Shown: positions 1 to 9,958 of the stretch, piece after piece | Position numbering within the stretch: position 1 is the stretch's first letter | Layout: the number at the start of each line of letters is the position of its first letter | Source: Serpula lacrymans var. lacrymans S7.9 | Lineage: Eukaryota > Basidiomycota > Agaricomycetes > Boletales > Serpulaceae | Length of the DNA: 33,411 nt | Direction of reading: 5' to 3' | Assembly (NCBI RefSeq): GCF_000218685.1 | Contig: NW_006763300.1 | Coordinates: 1,584,980-1,618,390, forward strand | The notes under the pieces: model-generated | Told to the model about the DNA's origin: nothing | Database searches by the model: none | The model's input: the letters and a program-made list of their open reading frames with translations, nothing else | Made by a program: the position numbers and the translations under genes

Positions 1-584
1 TGACCTGCCCTCACAGAAGTTAACTCGCAATCTTCCAAGCTCAAACCATTGAGGTGGGGTAAGGCTTCCAATACATCCCACATATCATCGTCGAAATCCA
101 CCCAAGAGAATCGAAGAACACGAAGGTTGAGGAGAGATGGTAGTAATGAGGTCATCGAGTGGGAGACGAGAAGATAGGCGTCGATTACTTTGATGAGATC
201 CTTTTCTCGGTGGTGCGTCATGGAGGAGAGGTCAAGTTCATCTATGAGTCCCTTGAATTCGTATTCTTGCACCATTGCACGCAGTTCACTGGCGGTGGGA
301 TCGGCTGCTAGAGATGAGAAGCGGGCAGCCGCACCTCTCAGCCTTTGTAAATCTTCTTCTGCATGCCTCATCATGGTGTGCTTTATCTCAATACCATTGA
401 AAGATATCCTGTGAAAGAGAAATTTTCTGCAAATGTGATAGAACAACTGGCAAACTAGAAGCAACTGCTGAAGGTCGTCGCGGTCAGAATACATCAAGCA
501 TATTTGCCACAGTTCTGTTGGTAGTGTCGTGGAACGTTGAAGTGCAGTGTTCATCACTTCGCTGGATAGGAGATTGTGTGCCAT
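1..584 (-). CDS. F-box domain protein, N-terminal part (runs off the window)
   Basis: One uninterrupted frame of 194 codons reads from an ATG at 584-582 to the window edge. Residues about 20-60 fit an F-box: a LPTELW start, then hydrophobic residues, DDLQQLLLVCQLFY, and a closing LFHRI. F-box proteins recruit substrates to SCF ubiquitin ligases through Skp1. Further on (about residues 150-194) come leucine-rich segments such as LLPSLLNLRVLRF and LEALPHLNGLSLEDC, typical of the LRR-like tails of fungal F-box proteins. The start has a good context (G at -3, G at +4). A possible 57-nt 5'UTR intron (GTGAGC...CAATAG, minus strand, about 675-619) lies just upstream. This is the only gene here that looks like an ordinary host gene. 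The target of the SCF complex cannot be inferred. Confidence 0.8.
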   Translation of the reverse strand, partial: MAHNLLSSEVMNTALQRSTTLPTELWQICLMYSDRDDLQQLLLVCQLFYHICRKFLFHRISFNGIEIKHTMMRHAEEDLQRLRGAAARFSSLAADPTASELRAMVQEYEFKGLIDELDLSSMTHHREKDLIKVIDAYLLVSHSMTSLLPSLLNLRVLRFSWVDFDDDMWDVLEALPHLNGLSLEDCELTSVRAG

Positions 585-2526
585 TGCTTTGAGTGACGTG
601 GTTTGAGTGATACAACGATACTATTGAGTAGGATATTGAGTGGGATTGCTCTTTGATGATAAGGAAAGAGTGCTCACCTTGATGAAAGCCGGGTGTACCT
701 TTGTTGGGTAATATGTGGGTTATTCCTTTTAGTATGCCTAGTGTACCGCCATTACAGCGCTACGTCAGACACAAATAACGGCCTCATAAATATGGCGCTG
801 GATGGTACAAATAAGCGACGTGGAGTATCAAATTAGGAATACATAACACTACCAGTTGTCTCTGCACGCGAAATACCTCAGAATTCCACTTGCTCTTCAG
901 CTTGCTGTTGGGTGTTGCTCGAGAAGGCGTCACTGAGACAATTTTCGTTACCAGTATGTCCTCCGAGCGCTCAAGCCTGCTAAAAATAATATATGCCCTT
1001 TCCAGATGGTTCAAGGTATAGGAGATATGGAGGCTGAAGAGAGACCTGTGCATACCTGGCTCAGACTGAGCGATACCTTAGCTCGAAGCTTGAAGTTTCA
1101 GGCTGAATGATCATGATGGGATCCCGATCGGACCCGATCGGACCGGACAAAGCGTATGGTCCGAGTGAAAGCACCTGGTAGGCTCGTCTGTGAAATAATT
1201 CCTGCTAGATCTCAAAGTTGGCCTACTTAGTAGAGCCACAGCATGGCATCGTGTGTGTCCGTCCACGAAATATGTCGCTGGTACGTTCTATTTCAAGCTT
1301 GACAAACTTGACACCTCTCGCCGGCTTTTCGCTTTTAGACTGCCTACGCGGGAGTATATCCTGATATGCGAATAATGGTTAAGAGTCGCCCTCAAGTTCG
1401 CCAAGTGCAACACGTACCAGTTCCCACACTGTTCCCAATGAAATCTCCTGTTCCGGGTACGTATGCGGTACAACTCTTCCCCCACACCTGCGAAACTTGG
1501 ATTGAAGTTAGCAGTCTAATGCCCTTGCAAAATGGCGATAAGGCGACGAAGCCCCACATAGTAACACCACGTTCTGTCATGGGCAGTGTCCCATAAGCTG
1601 TCATCACAAGCTTCACAGCATTCTATAGCATCTAATATGCTCAGTATCTCCAGTGTTGTCGTTGGGCCAGGTTAGTCCCGTATATATGAAAGGTGGTATT
1701 GCCACGACAGTGGACATGGACTAGGAAGTAAGGATGCAATCGCTAGCGTCTCCTTCCCATATTAACAACAGACGCCTTTAAAGAGGAACCCAACAACTGT
1801 CATCTGTGCGAAAGTGATACAGTGTTAATACTTCTCCAAGCAGATGCAAGTGCCTTTTTTATACATGGTAGGTGGAAAACTGCGTACCTTTTACTCACCC
1901 TTTCATTCTTGCTCTCTCACTGTTATTGGTGCTCCGGACCACTCGAGAAAGTGGCGGATCCTTCTACAGTTAAAGAAGATATTCCATAGCTTAGTTCGTC
2001 TTCTGCTGACCTTGTGAATCGTTGAATTTTATGTTAATAGTGGCTGCAGAAATCATTGTAGATCCTTACATCACTAAAATTTCCATATTAGGTATGTATA
2101 TTGAGCAAATTTTGAGCCAAATGCGCCGAATTCAGCAAAAAGTGCATGATTTCTTGCGCTTGCATGTTCTCAAAGCCACATAACTCTCAGGCTCCTCCCC
2201 ATCCACTGTTGCAAGAGAGGAGGATGATTATTAGGGTGTTGAGTATAGCACTATTATTAGAAAGTTGCGTGATTAATTGAAAATTTAAAGTCAGCATAAC
2301 CTTGGTCCTCCCTCTCTCTCCACAGCGGCTGGAATTTAACATCAGTAAACAATGGTTGCCACAGTGACTCACCTGAGACCAAAAATTGAGCACCGAAAAA
2401 TTACAATTTTTTGAAAAATAAAAACATTATTCCACGCAACCTGTGTCCATTCTTGGTAAGAAAGATAGAGATAGAATGAACTGATATGAGGACACGAGGC
2501 TGAACATCAACAATCAATCCACCACA
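585..2526. other. intergenic region without a supportable gene
   Basis: No frame here looks like a gene; short ORFs on both strands have no domain character and no consistent splice pattern. The left end should hold the promoter of the F-box gene. A tandem direct repeat of CCCGATCGGA occurs at 1123-1132 and 1133-1142. The last 60 bp read as a plausible leader for the gene starting at 2527. Confidence 0.5.
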
Positions 2527-2956
2527 ATGTTCAACAACCATCTTGAATCCATCATTGAGTTCTTTACTCAATCTGACACCCAGCCTTCCCAGTTCCTCCT
2601 CTCTATCCTGCAAGACTCTCACTGCAACCACCACCTCATCATTCAAGATCTCTTAGCACAGTTTCCAACTATCCTTGCAGCTTTTTTCAACCACCCCTCC
2701 CTCGCTATCCAAACAAAAGAAGCGGTGCTGAAATGGGCCAAACATCTTCTTGAGAAGCAGTGCATCCAGAGTTCTGGTCCACAAAGATACCAGTTGGCAC
2801 TTCAATGAAAGAAATGGCGGCAGAGTATAAAAGTGACGCACCAGTACTGTGGGACATACTGGACACCCTACTTGATGGGGACTCAGACAGGTCAGTTGAT
2901 GGTCTGGACACAAGTATGAGTGAATGCAAGAATGGGGAACTTGATGATGCAGAGGA

Positions 2957-3572
2957 TGTTACGATTCTAATTTACTTTATCCTTCACCTTTTCCTTTACT
3001 TATCGGACTATGTTTCCTTTATCTAGTGGTTATCACCCACCACTATCTCTATATCTCCCCACATGTACGCTTTTCATCTTATCTCTTTATCTCTTTGTAT
3101 ATCTTTCCTTTTACCTTACCTTATCTTCTATTTCCTCTCTTGGACACACAGCCATAATCCTATACCTTGTGACTTATAGTTCTTCTAAGGATACTCCTTA
3201 TAGCTACATTACAATCACCTGTTCTTGATCCATTCTTGCTATTTCTCCTAGGATACTCCTTTAGGACTATAACCTTCACACCTTGGAACCTGGAGGTTTT
3301 TACGCTATTGGCTCTTACTTACAAACCCAGTTTGGAGCTGAGCTTAGATTCACTAATTACTAGTATATAAACCCCTGTATAACAGTAGGATAGGACAAGT
3401 TGAATCTACTCTACATTTCCCTGCTATTATCATGAAGGAAGACCTCAGTCCTATCATCTGAGGAGACTATACATCCATAAATCTACCCTTATCAAGGATG
3501 GAAGACTAGAAACACGGATGGTGGCATATCCTTAGAGTCGAATGCAATCTAGAGGCAAAACAGATTGTAACA
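2957..3572 (+). mobile_element. solo LTR S1 (616 bp), TSD GAGGA
   Basis: The element begins TGTTACGATTC and ends ATTGTAACA. It is flanked by GAGGA at 2952-2956 and at 3573-3577. Removing it rejoins the interrupted DUF6589-like frame exactly. A core promoter TATATAAACCCCTGTA lies at 3364-3379, giving plus orientation. No internal region remains, so this is a solo LTR left by LTR-LTR recombination. Confidence 0.9.
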
Positions 3573-3852
3573 GAGGATACTTATTGGGCACAAATAGACA
3601 AGATGGATCTAGAGGGAATGACTGAGGTTTTTTTCCAAGACAAAGAGTCTCGGGCTTCCAAGGCAAATGAGTGTCAAAAGCAGCTATTGTGGTAGTAAGT
3701 AAAATATTGTCCTCCCTCTCCGATATCACATTTATACAAAACAGAGCTAGAAAAAAGTTGTTATAGTCAGTATAATAATGCAAAGCACCAGCCAAAAAAT
3801 GAATGCCTTGCAGAGTGTTATAGGCATCTTACTTCAGTCTGCGCATACTCTA

Positions 3853-5553
3853 TATTAGGAAAAACCATTTTACTATATAGCCAAGCATGTTTCTATGGCT
3901 ACTACAACAGCTCAAATATTACCATTATAGTCAAAATTATTTTACAATAGTATTGTAAATGCTATGGTGGCTATAGCAGCTATGATAGCTTGTTTCTGTC
4001 TATAAGAGGTTTATTCTGAAGCTGATGAGAACACTATTATTGCTCACTAAATGAGTTGGCATGCACAGCAACCTGGCTATTTATTCAATAAGAATCTATC
4101 ACAGATGTCTCAAATATTGTCTACATATCAGTGGCCAGGCATTGCTATGATAGATGCTATAAGTGCTATAGCAGCTATAGCAGTTATGGTAGCTTGTTGC
4201 TTTCTATAGGATGTTTTTCTGATGCCAATGAGGATACTATTACTATTATTGATTTAATAGCTTGGCATACATATGAATCAGCCTAATTGTCTCATTAAAG
4301 TCTATCACAAATATCCAAATCACTCAATTGAACAAGCACTGAATAACGCTATTGATATTTTATCAAAGTGACTTGCTTGATGAGTCTAAGAAGAATTTAA
4401 GCGGAGCTTGAAGATGTGGCACAAAAGTGTTGCTGACTTTGAACACTATAGTGGTGGAAATAAAATGGATGTGAAAATAGGGTGAGTGTGTGTCCATTTT
4501 CACATACTTCTTAGGATTAGATTAGATTTGTGTGCCACATTTTTTTCAGAGTCAGCTCTTGATACATACGTGGCACTAGTGTGATATTACATGTCACATC
4601 ACAATGGTACACCATTGCGCTTCAAAGTCTTGCACATCCTCTATCCTCTCAAGTTGCAACAAAATTGAGCTAATAGCACACTTGTTAAGTATGCTGTTAT
4701 AACAAGTGTGCTATTAGCTCTAGGTATATTTTTTAAAAATAACTATCTTATAAGGTACTGAGATTAGCTCTGCTATATTCACAGTGGCCACTGGCACCAG
4801 TGCCATATCAATACCCAACATATCCCCTCACTACACCATCAGCTGGTAGTAGTAGCATACACAATTGCTTCAATTATTACTGAGGTACATTATAACTACT
4901 CCAAAGTTTGTTTGACCACCTTATCTTTTTCTGAATAGGTGTGAATAGGTTAACAAGCCAAAGTACATTCATCCATTTACTACATCTATACCTATAATTA
5001 TAATCACTTACCAGACACTTGCACTATCCATCAAGGCTTGAAGAACTACAAAGAATACTTATCAAGTCATTCATAAAATTCTGTGAGTGGAGTCAAAGTG
5101 TATTTATACAATTATATTGAATATTGTTCACAGTGAACAGTATGAGTATCTAAAGACCAAACAGAAAATCAAGAGGATTTTCTAGTTTGTGGGGGTTCAC
5201 TTCATTACAGTAGTTTACTCTATGCAAGTCATACAACAGTATTAGGAATAAAATTTGACAGTTTGCTATATGTGGTCTCTGGCTATAGTAAAAGTGAATT
5301 TAGTATGATTGATCTGAAATAAGAATCTAGAATTATAATATCTCTTATACTCTATGAAAGCAGCCATAGTAGAGGCAAACTGTGTATATCACAAAAATGC
5401 TACTATAGCAGGTATAGCAAATGGCTCAAAATAGTGCTGCTATATAGAGCTATATAATAGGGACTTGTCTAGGTGTACTATAGCTACTATTTTCTCTATA
5501 TAGCACCATGGTGGCTATAATAGCTATAAAAGGCAACTAGGTTTTTCCTGATG
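3853..5553. mobile_element. TIR element E1 (about 1.7 kb, no coding capacity seen)
   Basis: The right end is GGTTTTTCCTGATG (5540-5553). The left end TATTAGGAAAAACC (3853-3866) is its inverted partner with two C-to-T type changes. The subterminal DNA is full of GCTATA/TATAGC motifs, as expected of transposase-binding repeats. The first 480 bp contain two diverged copies of a roughly 170-190 bp segment (about 3950-4120 and 4145-4330), the second including an internal end-like GTTTTTCTGATG. The right about 330 bp are homologous to the right end of E3. The insertion splits a coding block between QSAHT and EKVTNTL. I see no clean target-site duplication, and no ORF that looks real. Confidence 0.7.
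4667..4720. repeat. perfect 21-bp inverted repeat (hairpin) inside E1
   Basis: Arms 4667-4687 and 4700-4720 are exact reverse complements, with a 12-nt loop. The left arm starts GAGCTAATAGCACAC. It is the only perfect long hairpin noticed in E1. Confidence 0.9.
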
Positions 5554-5885
5554 CAGAAAAGGTCACCAATACTCTCGCACACATGGGCATCTCCATTTCA
5601 GTGACCACAATACATGCCGCCATTTGGTCATTATCTATCCAATCTGAGAATGCCCTTTGTAAGCTAGGACAAACACTTCTGGCAGTGTATGCCTATGATA
5701 ATTTTGATGTAGAGCTGAAATCTTGCATTCCTACCGTGGAGAACTTGGCCGAGTCATTAAAACATCTGACCTCAGGCTTGCTCTTTTCACTCCAGCACAA
5801 CATCACTCCACAGAATCTGATATGCTCACAAGAGCTATGGATTAAATCATCATTAAGCCCCACTATCATGGTTAGTGTTGCCGCA

Positions 5886-6530
5886 GTTTGGTATGGTTGG
5901 TTTTGATTCAGTTATTATTAGCTAATACCTAATTTGGTTTATAGAAATTAATTCATTAATTACAAACTATAGTTTCAGTTTAGTTTCAATTCACAACTGA
6001 CTCCAAACTGGGATGGCACTTTCTTTAGTCATCCCAGTTATCTCATCAGTCAGGTTGACAACACTATTGGTCACTCTTATGGAATTGGCAAGTATCTCAT
6101 TATTGATCACCAATAAACTCATCCACCATCAGTGTCTACAGTTTGTTTTCTGCTGAGGTCAAGGATTCTACTGGCTGTGGTCTCCATGCTCTCGCTGCAT
6201 TATATTGGGGTTAGGGTTACTGTGTGTTTCTGCACATAGAGGGTAGGGTTAGGATTTAGCATCTCCCATTGCCACAATGTTAGCGTACACACAGGAGCCC
6301 ACTGCATGTTATAGCCTTGAAGATATAGCTATTGTTCATTTAGGAGACAGTATCAACTGCAGGGATGAGAGTGTCATTTGTGTTTAGCACATATAAGAAT
6401 TTTTTTAATAAGTGGATAGAGGAGCGTAATGGGCATAAATGGTTTTCACCAGTTACAAATTATTTTAAATCACAAATAATCAAAAATAAACTATAAATAA
6501 CCATTAGTAAGCCAAACCAAGGTTTGGTTG
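5886..6530. other. AT-rich non-coding insertion between the DUF6589 remnant and the gypsy LTR
   Basis: No coding frame is evident. The two edges are loosely inverted relative to each other (GGTATGGTTGGTTTTG near 5890 and CCAAACCAAGGTTTGGTTG near 6511-6530), so this could be a decayed MITE, but the match is poor. Two short TTAGGG-type stretches occur near 6205-6255. Confidence 0.35.
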
Positions 6531-6565
6531 TGTAAGGAATCAATTTTTCTCATTGCATTCCCATC

Positions 6566-6724
6566 ATGTCGTGGCTATCCAACTCCTTCCCTGTTACTCC
6601 TCTCGCCCTTGGACTAGAGATCACAGCCGGTATTTTATTACTTTTATCTTTCTTCTTCTTCTTCTCCCTTCATACTCCTATTCTGCCGTACTTACAACAA
6701 AGGAGAGCCGTCATAGATCCTTGA
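6566..6724 (+). CDS. LTR-encoded small putative membrane protein (52 aa), copy A
   Basis: An ATG exactly 35 nt from the LTR start opens a 52-codon ORF ending TGA. The N-terminus MSWLSNSFPVTPLALGLE is followed by a strongly hydrophobic stretch (about residues 19-40, including LLLL and FFFFF), compatible with one membrane helix, and a short basic tail. The LTR at 31242 has the partner MSWFLNTFPITPLALGLE at the same offset. About 19 of the first 27 residues match, while most shared codons differ at the third position (for example TCG/TCT, TTC/TTT, CCT/CCA, ACT/ACA, CTC/CTG, GCC/GCT). That pattern indicates past selection on the protein. It lies upstream of the LTR TATA box, in U3, so it would be read from the 3' end of element RNA or from another promoter. 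I do not know its function. Confidence 0.65.
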   Translation: MSWLSNSFPVTPLALGLEITAGILLLLSFFFFFSLHTPILPYLQQRRAVIDP

Positions 6725-6992
6725 GAAGATATCCGAATGACATAGCAATGATCCTACACTGTGTCAGGGAATACTTCGGAGGAATAGTAATCCGCAGTCT
6801 AGGATGTGACTCAGCGCCTAGTCATGGGCTTACTGATACAGCCAAATCATACATCACTTACCAAGACTCTCTCTCACGCCATTAGTAATTACGATAGATT
6901 GGACCACTTGTCTTTTCTTTTTGTATCTATTAGTTATTTGATTAGATCATCTTCTCACCTTCTCCTTTTTCGATCTAATCTTCGCTGTTCAC

Positions 6993-7038
6993 TATAAAAA
7001 AAGTACATATTCGATGTATTATTCCTTAGTTCAATATT
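6993..7038 (+). promoter_or_regulatory. LTR-A core promoter and predicted transcript start
   Basis: TATAAA at 6993-6998 is followed 35 nt later by AGTTCAATATT (7028-7038). This 11-mer is the exact complement of the sequence just after the LTR, which fixes it as the likely 5' end of the R region. LTR S4 has the same TATA-to-R spacing. Confidence 0.65.
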
Positions 7039-7159
7039 AGTTTGGATTTGAGCCTACATCAATACTCTTCACTAACAATACCCTGATCCACCACCTTCAA
7101 AAGGGACTTGGCCAGGCATTTGTTTGTGTTATATAGCTTCCCTGTTTGCTGCCTGACAG

Positions 7160-7170
7160 AATATTGAACT
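7160..7170 (+). other. self-priming primer-binding site of LTR-A element
   Basis: AATATTGAACT, one base after the LTR end, is the perfect reverse complement of AGTTCAATATT at 7028-7038. The sushi/Tf1 group of Ty3/gypsy elements primes reverse transcription with the 5' end of its own mRNA paired to a PBS next to the LTR. The position and length (11 nt) here fit that mechanism. Confidence 0.7.
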
Positions 7171-7480
7171 CTCCTGCTATCAATCCTCTTTCAGAGCACC
7201 ACTCTTTGAAAGACCATCGTATCCTACCTGAAGACTATCGCTGCATCTGCACCAGTCTGAAAACTTCATCATCACCTGCACCGCCCTCATCCTATCCTTA
7301 CCCTCCTCCTCATCCTCACCACCGACCACTCACTATCCACTTTACTAAACCTATCGTTGTTCAGTCTCAGCAAACTGGACATCTCCTCTATCATAACCAC
7401 TCTCGCCTGATTCCTGATCATCTTCATTGTCATCCGCTACCTCCAAACCGGATTCCTTGTAGACCTCGTCTTCTTTCACC

Positions 7481-7756
7481 GTGTCTACGTCCCAACGGTA
7501 CTCAGAAGAGTGGGTATCAGAGGCGGACCGACAACACCAGAGAGAGTTCCTCGAAGCCCTCAACAAGCCGCTCCCGGTCCTCCCCATCCCTACCGGAGCC
7601 CGTACCCCAGACGCGGAAGAAACGGTCGAGCAGATCACTGAGTATTATCAAAACTCATCTGCGTCGTCTTCTCCCATTGATCCCATCGAGGAAATCATCA
7701 TTGACATAAACAACGCTCTCGTCCTCACCCAATCTATTTTTTACCATTCCGCCTAA
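7481..7756 (+). pseudogene. truncated gypsy gag N-terminus
   Basis: An open frame after the leader (7171-7480) gives a charged, soluble sequence starting STSQRYSEEW and ending at a TAA after about 91 codons. The first codon is GTG in an otherwise good start context (ACC-GTG-TCT), so the original ATG may have changed to GTG; that is inference. Capsid, protease and polymerase are absent downstream, so the element is truncated here. Assignment to gag rests on position after LTR and PBS, not on a recognised motif. Confidence 0.4.
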
Positions 7757-8995
7757 TGCGCTATTAAAATGTCTGTCAAATGAAAGACTCAGTCTATTAT
7801 TGTAAAGACTCTACAAATTGTAAAGTACCTGTCAAATGAAAGACTGTAAGATATTTGTTAGTGATTGATATAAATCTGTAGTGAATGTTATACATACCTC
7901 AGTCTATTATTGTAAAGACTGAGGTGTCGAGAAAGACATGTCCGACTTTTTGTGACAGCGTTTCAAAGTCCGATGCTTATGTAATGTTCAGAAAAAGCGG
8001 AAAGTGTAAGTGTAAATGAAGATAATGGAAGATGTGTGAAGGAAAGGTTGTAAAGTATTAGTAGTTCAAAGTATAGTGTAGATGTAACTTCTTACTATGT
8101 CAACACCGCCATCAGTAGGAGAAATACTCGGAGTAGAAATGTATTGGAGAAATATTAACTATGACTATGATTCAGACTTTATATAAACCAGTTGCACACC
8201 TTTTTCACAAGTCACAAGCCCTCTGGAATTGCAACTATTATTTGTGATGGTCACTCAATATTCTGGTTGTTGAAATTGAAGTTATGACATATGATAAAAA
8301 CAGAAAAAAAAAAGTCATAAATGTCCTTGGGGTTTTAAGAGTCATATTTTGGCTGTAATATATTCTGTAGTCTGAGAATAAAGCTGATGGTCTCGAAAAC
8401 AAAGTTGAAATATTTTCATGTCAGACTCAGACTGCTTCACCTTGTTGAAGATAATCTTGAGGTTGTCACAGGTTACATGGGATTTTTGAATCTTTGAAAG
8501 TAAGGGTAAATTGGGTCATACTCAGAGTGTTTCAAATATAGTACCTGTGTGATAGTCACACCATACTTGTTTGGTCCATGACACTGTGATGAACCTAATG
8601 TTGTATTTAATATGGTATTGCCTCTGGCCAATCACTGGCCACTATAAAGACCATAATGGTAGTGCGTCTGACAAGGTTGCAAAAAGGTGTATCTGGTGAA
8701 CTTTTTGTTTTCAACAAATTCCAGTTCAAATCGGAAAAAAGAGCTTCCTGTTTCAAAAAAAGAGCCTGTTACAAAAAGTAACCCCAAGTTGGGCCATTTT
8801 TTAAAGAATGTATACTCTCTGAGTCTGTAGTAAAAGAGCTCCAAACAGTAATATATTGTGATCCTTTTGGTTTAAAGATGCATATTTTTATGTGTGCTTT
8901 CCATTAAGCAGTCTATAAGCCCCTTTAGTAGTGAGTTACATAAAATTTCTAATATTATTCCATCTCCAATTAGATGTTTGAAATGTTTCACAGGT
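7757..8995. other. non-coding sequence with short direct repeats
   Basis: No credible gene. The 16-mer TGTCAAATGAAAGACT occurs at 7774-7789 and 7830-7845. A 21-bp segment beginning CAGTCTATTATTG and ending AAAGACT occurs at 7790-7810 and 7900-7920, with inverted ends (CAGTCT/AGACTG). The rest is AT-rich without visible structure. Confidence 0.5.
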
Positions 8996-9275
8996 ATTTG
9001 GGAAGTTCCAACAAGCAGACATCCCATTGGCTCTCAGGGATGTTCCATAAATACTTTGGAAGTTCTAACTTGTGGCTTGGGAAATCCCACTGGCCCTCAG
9101 GGATGATCCATGAGCTTTGGGAAGTTCCAGTAAAAAGCATGGGACATCCCACTGGCTCTCAGGGATGTTTCATGAATACTCGGGAAGTTTCAACAAACAA
9201 CTTGGAACATCCCATTGGCTCTCAGAGAAGTTGTAAGCTATAATCTGGGAGGTTCCAGTTGGTGACTTGAAATAT
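8996..9275 (+). repeat. minisatellite, about 4.5 units of 57-65 bp with hairpin cores
   Basis: Units start near 8996, 9053, 9114, 9178 and 9243 with the motif TTTGGGAAGTTCCA or a variant. Each complete unit carries a conserved core CATCCCA(T/C)TGGCTCTCAG ending GGGATG, a 6-bp inverted repeat around an 11-nt loop; the last full unit has lost the second arm. A forward ORF crosses the array but has no other support. Confidence 0.85.
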
Positions 9276-9953
9276 TATGTGTGTGGACACTTGGGAATTC
9301 CACTCTTTATTCTGTGAGTCCATTTGGTCCCATTTATAGCTTGAATTAACCCATCTGTCACTTAGGTATTGATCATGTGATGTTTTGTGATGGTCTGCCA
9401 AAAATTCCCTGAAAATTCAGACTCACAGGTCTGCACTTGAATTACCATAAAGAGATTTTTCTGGAGCACATCATACCCCCCAGAAATTAATAAGTGACTC
9501 ACCTTACAATAATACCTTTGTATAAAATTCTTTAGTGTAGGAGAAAACAGGCAACTGAGTGAGACAGTTGTTCTCAATGTAATGTATAATGGTCCCATGG
9601 GAAACCCTGGCCATAAACAGGCAAATAATTACCAAATGATCACACAAAAGATACAGTGATATATTTAACAAGGCATGAGTTTAGACAGTGGGAAGTAGCA
9701 AGCACAGACCTTCATCTTCATCATCTCAAAGCAACATACACTTTTTGAACACTTGAGTGATGATCTTGGGCAGCACCATAAATTCATACTCACTACCATT
9801 ATTAGACAATCTCCCTGTTGAAAGAATGTCTTAAGTGGTATGTCACAGTTGAACAATGGCAAGCCTGGGGTCTTCATTTGACAGTGTATGTAATACAATC
9901 CCAACCTTTATATTATTATATTTGTTACTTTGTATTATTGACTTGGTCAGACA
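9276..9953. other. non-coding stretch, nothing recognised
   Basis: No coding frame, tandem repeat or element end was seen between the minisatellite and solo LTR S2. Confidence 0.4.
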
Positions 9954-9958
9954 ATAGT

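Larger units (their letters stand above)
2527..5885 (+). pseudogene. DUF6589-like gene, split by two insertions and frameshifted
   Basis: Three coding blocks belong to one protein: 2527-2956, 3573-3852 and 5554-5885. The first starts at an ATG with A at -3. It gives an N-terminal helical region (about 90 aa), a frameshift near 2755, and then a block with DAPVLWDILDTLLDGDSDR. Removing solo LTR S1 and one copy of its TSD restores the frame as DDAEDTYWAQIDKMDLEG. The second block has another shift near 3770 and ends in KMNALQSVIGILLQSAHT. After E1 the third block resumes with EKVTNTLAHMGISIS and contains YAYDNFD and LKHLTSGLLF. I recall these motifs from large basidiomycete proteins annotated DUF6589; the match is from memory. 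The function of the family is unknown to me. Downstream of 5885 the reading is lost in AT-rich sequence. The gene is dead. Confidence 0.7.
6531..7158 (+). mobile_element. 5' LTR (628 bp) of a gypsy-type element, LTR-A
   Basis: It begins TGTAAGGAATC and ends GCCTGACA. It is related to solo LTR S4 (31242-31938): same start TGTAAGGA, the same small ORF at the same offset (35 nt), the same TATA spacing, the same CTCCTTAGT/TTCCTTAGT block and the same GCCT(G/C)ACA end. A primer-binding site lies immediately after it (7160-7170) and a gag remnant follows, so it is a 5' LTR rather than a solo LTR. No 3' LTR of this element was found in the window. Confidence 0.75.

Noticed and set aside
2957..3228. 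Hydrophobic plus-strand ORFs near 2990-3228
   Set aside because: They lie inside solo LTR S1 and have no counterpart to the LTR microprotein motif.
6205..6255. Interstitial telomere-like GGTTAGGG stretches
   Set aside because: Only two imperfect, isolated repeats; no array and no sign of a chromosome end.
7146..7709. 187-codon Pro/Ser/His-rich plus-strand ORF
   Set aside because: It starts inside the LTR end, crosses the PBS and leader, and has low-complexity composition. The gag-like frame overlaps it.
8974..9243. 89-codon ORF with repeated WLSGM/GSSN-type units
   Set aside because: It is only the minisatellite read in one frame; unit lengths not divisible by three break the pattern.
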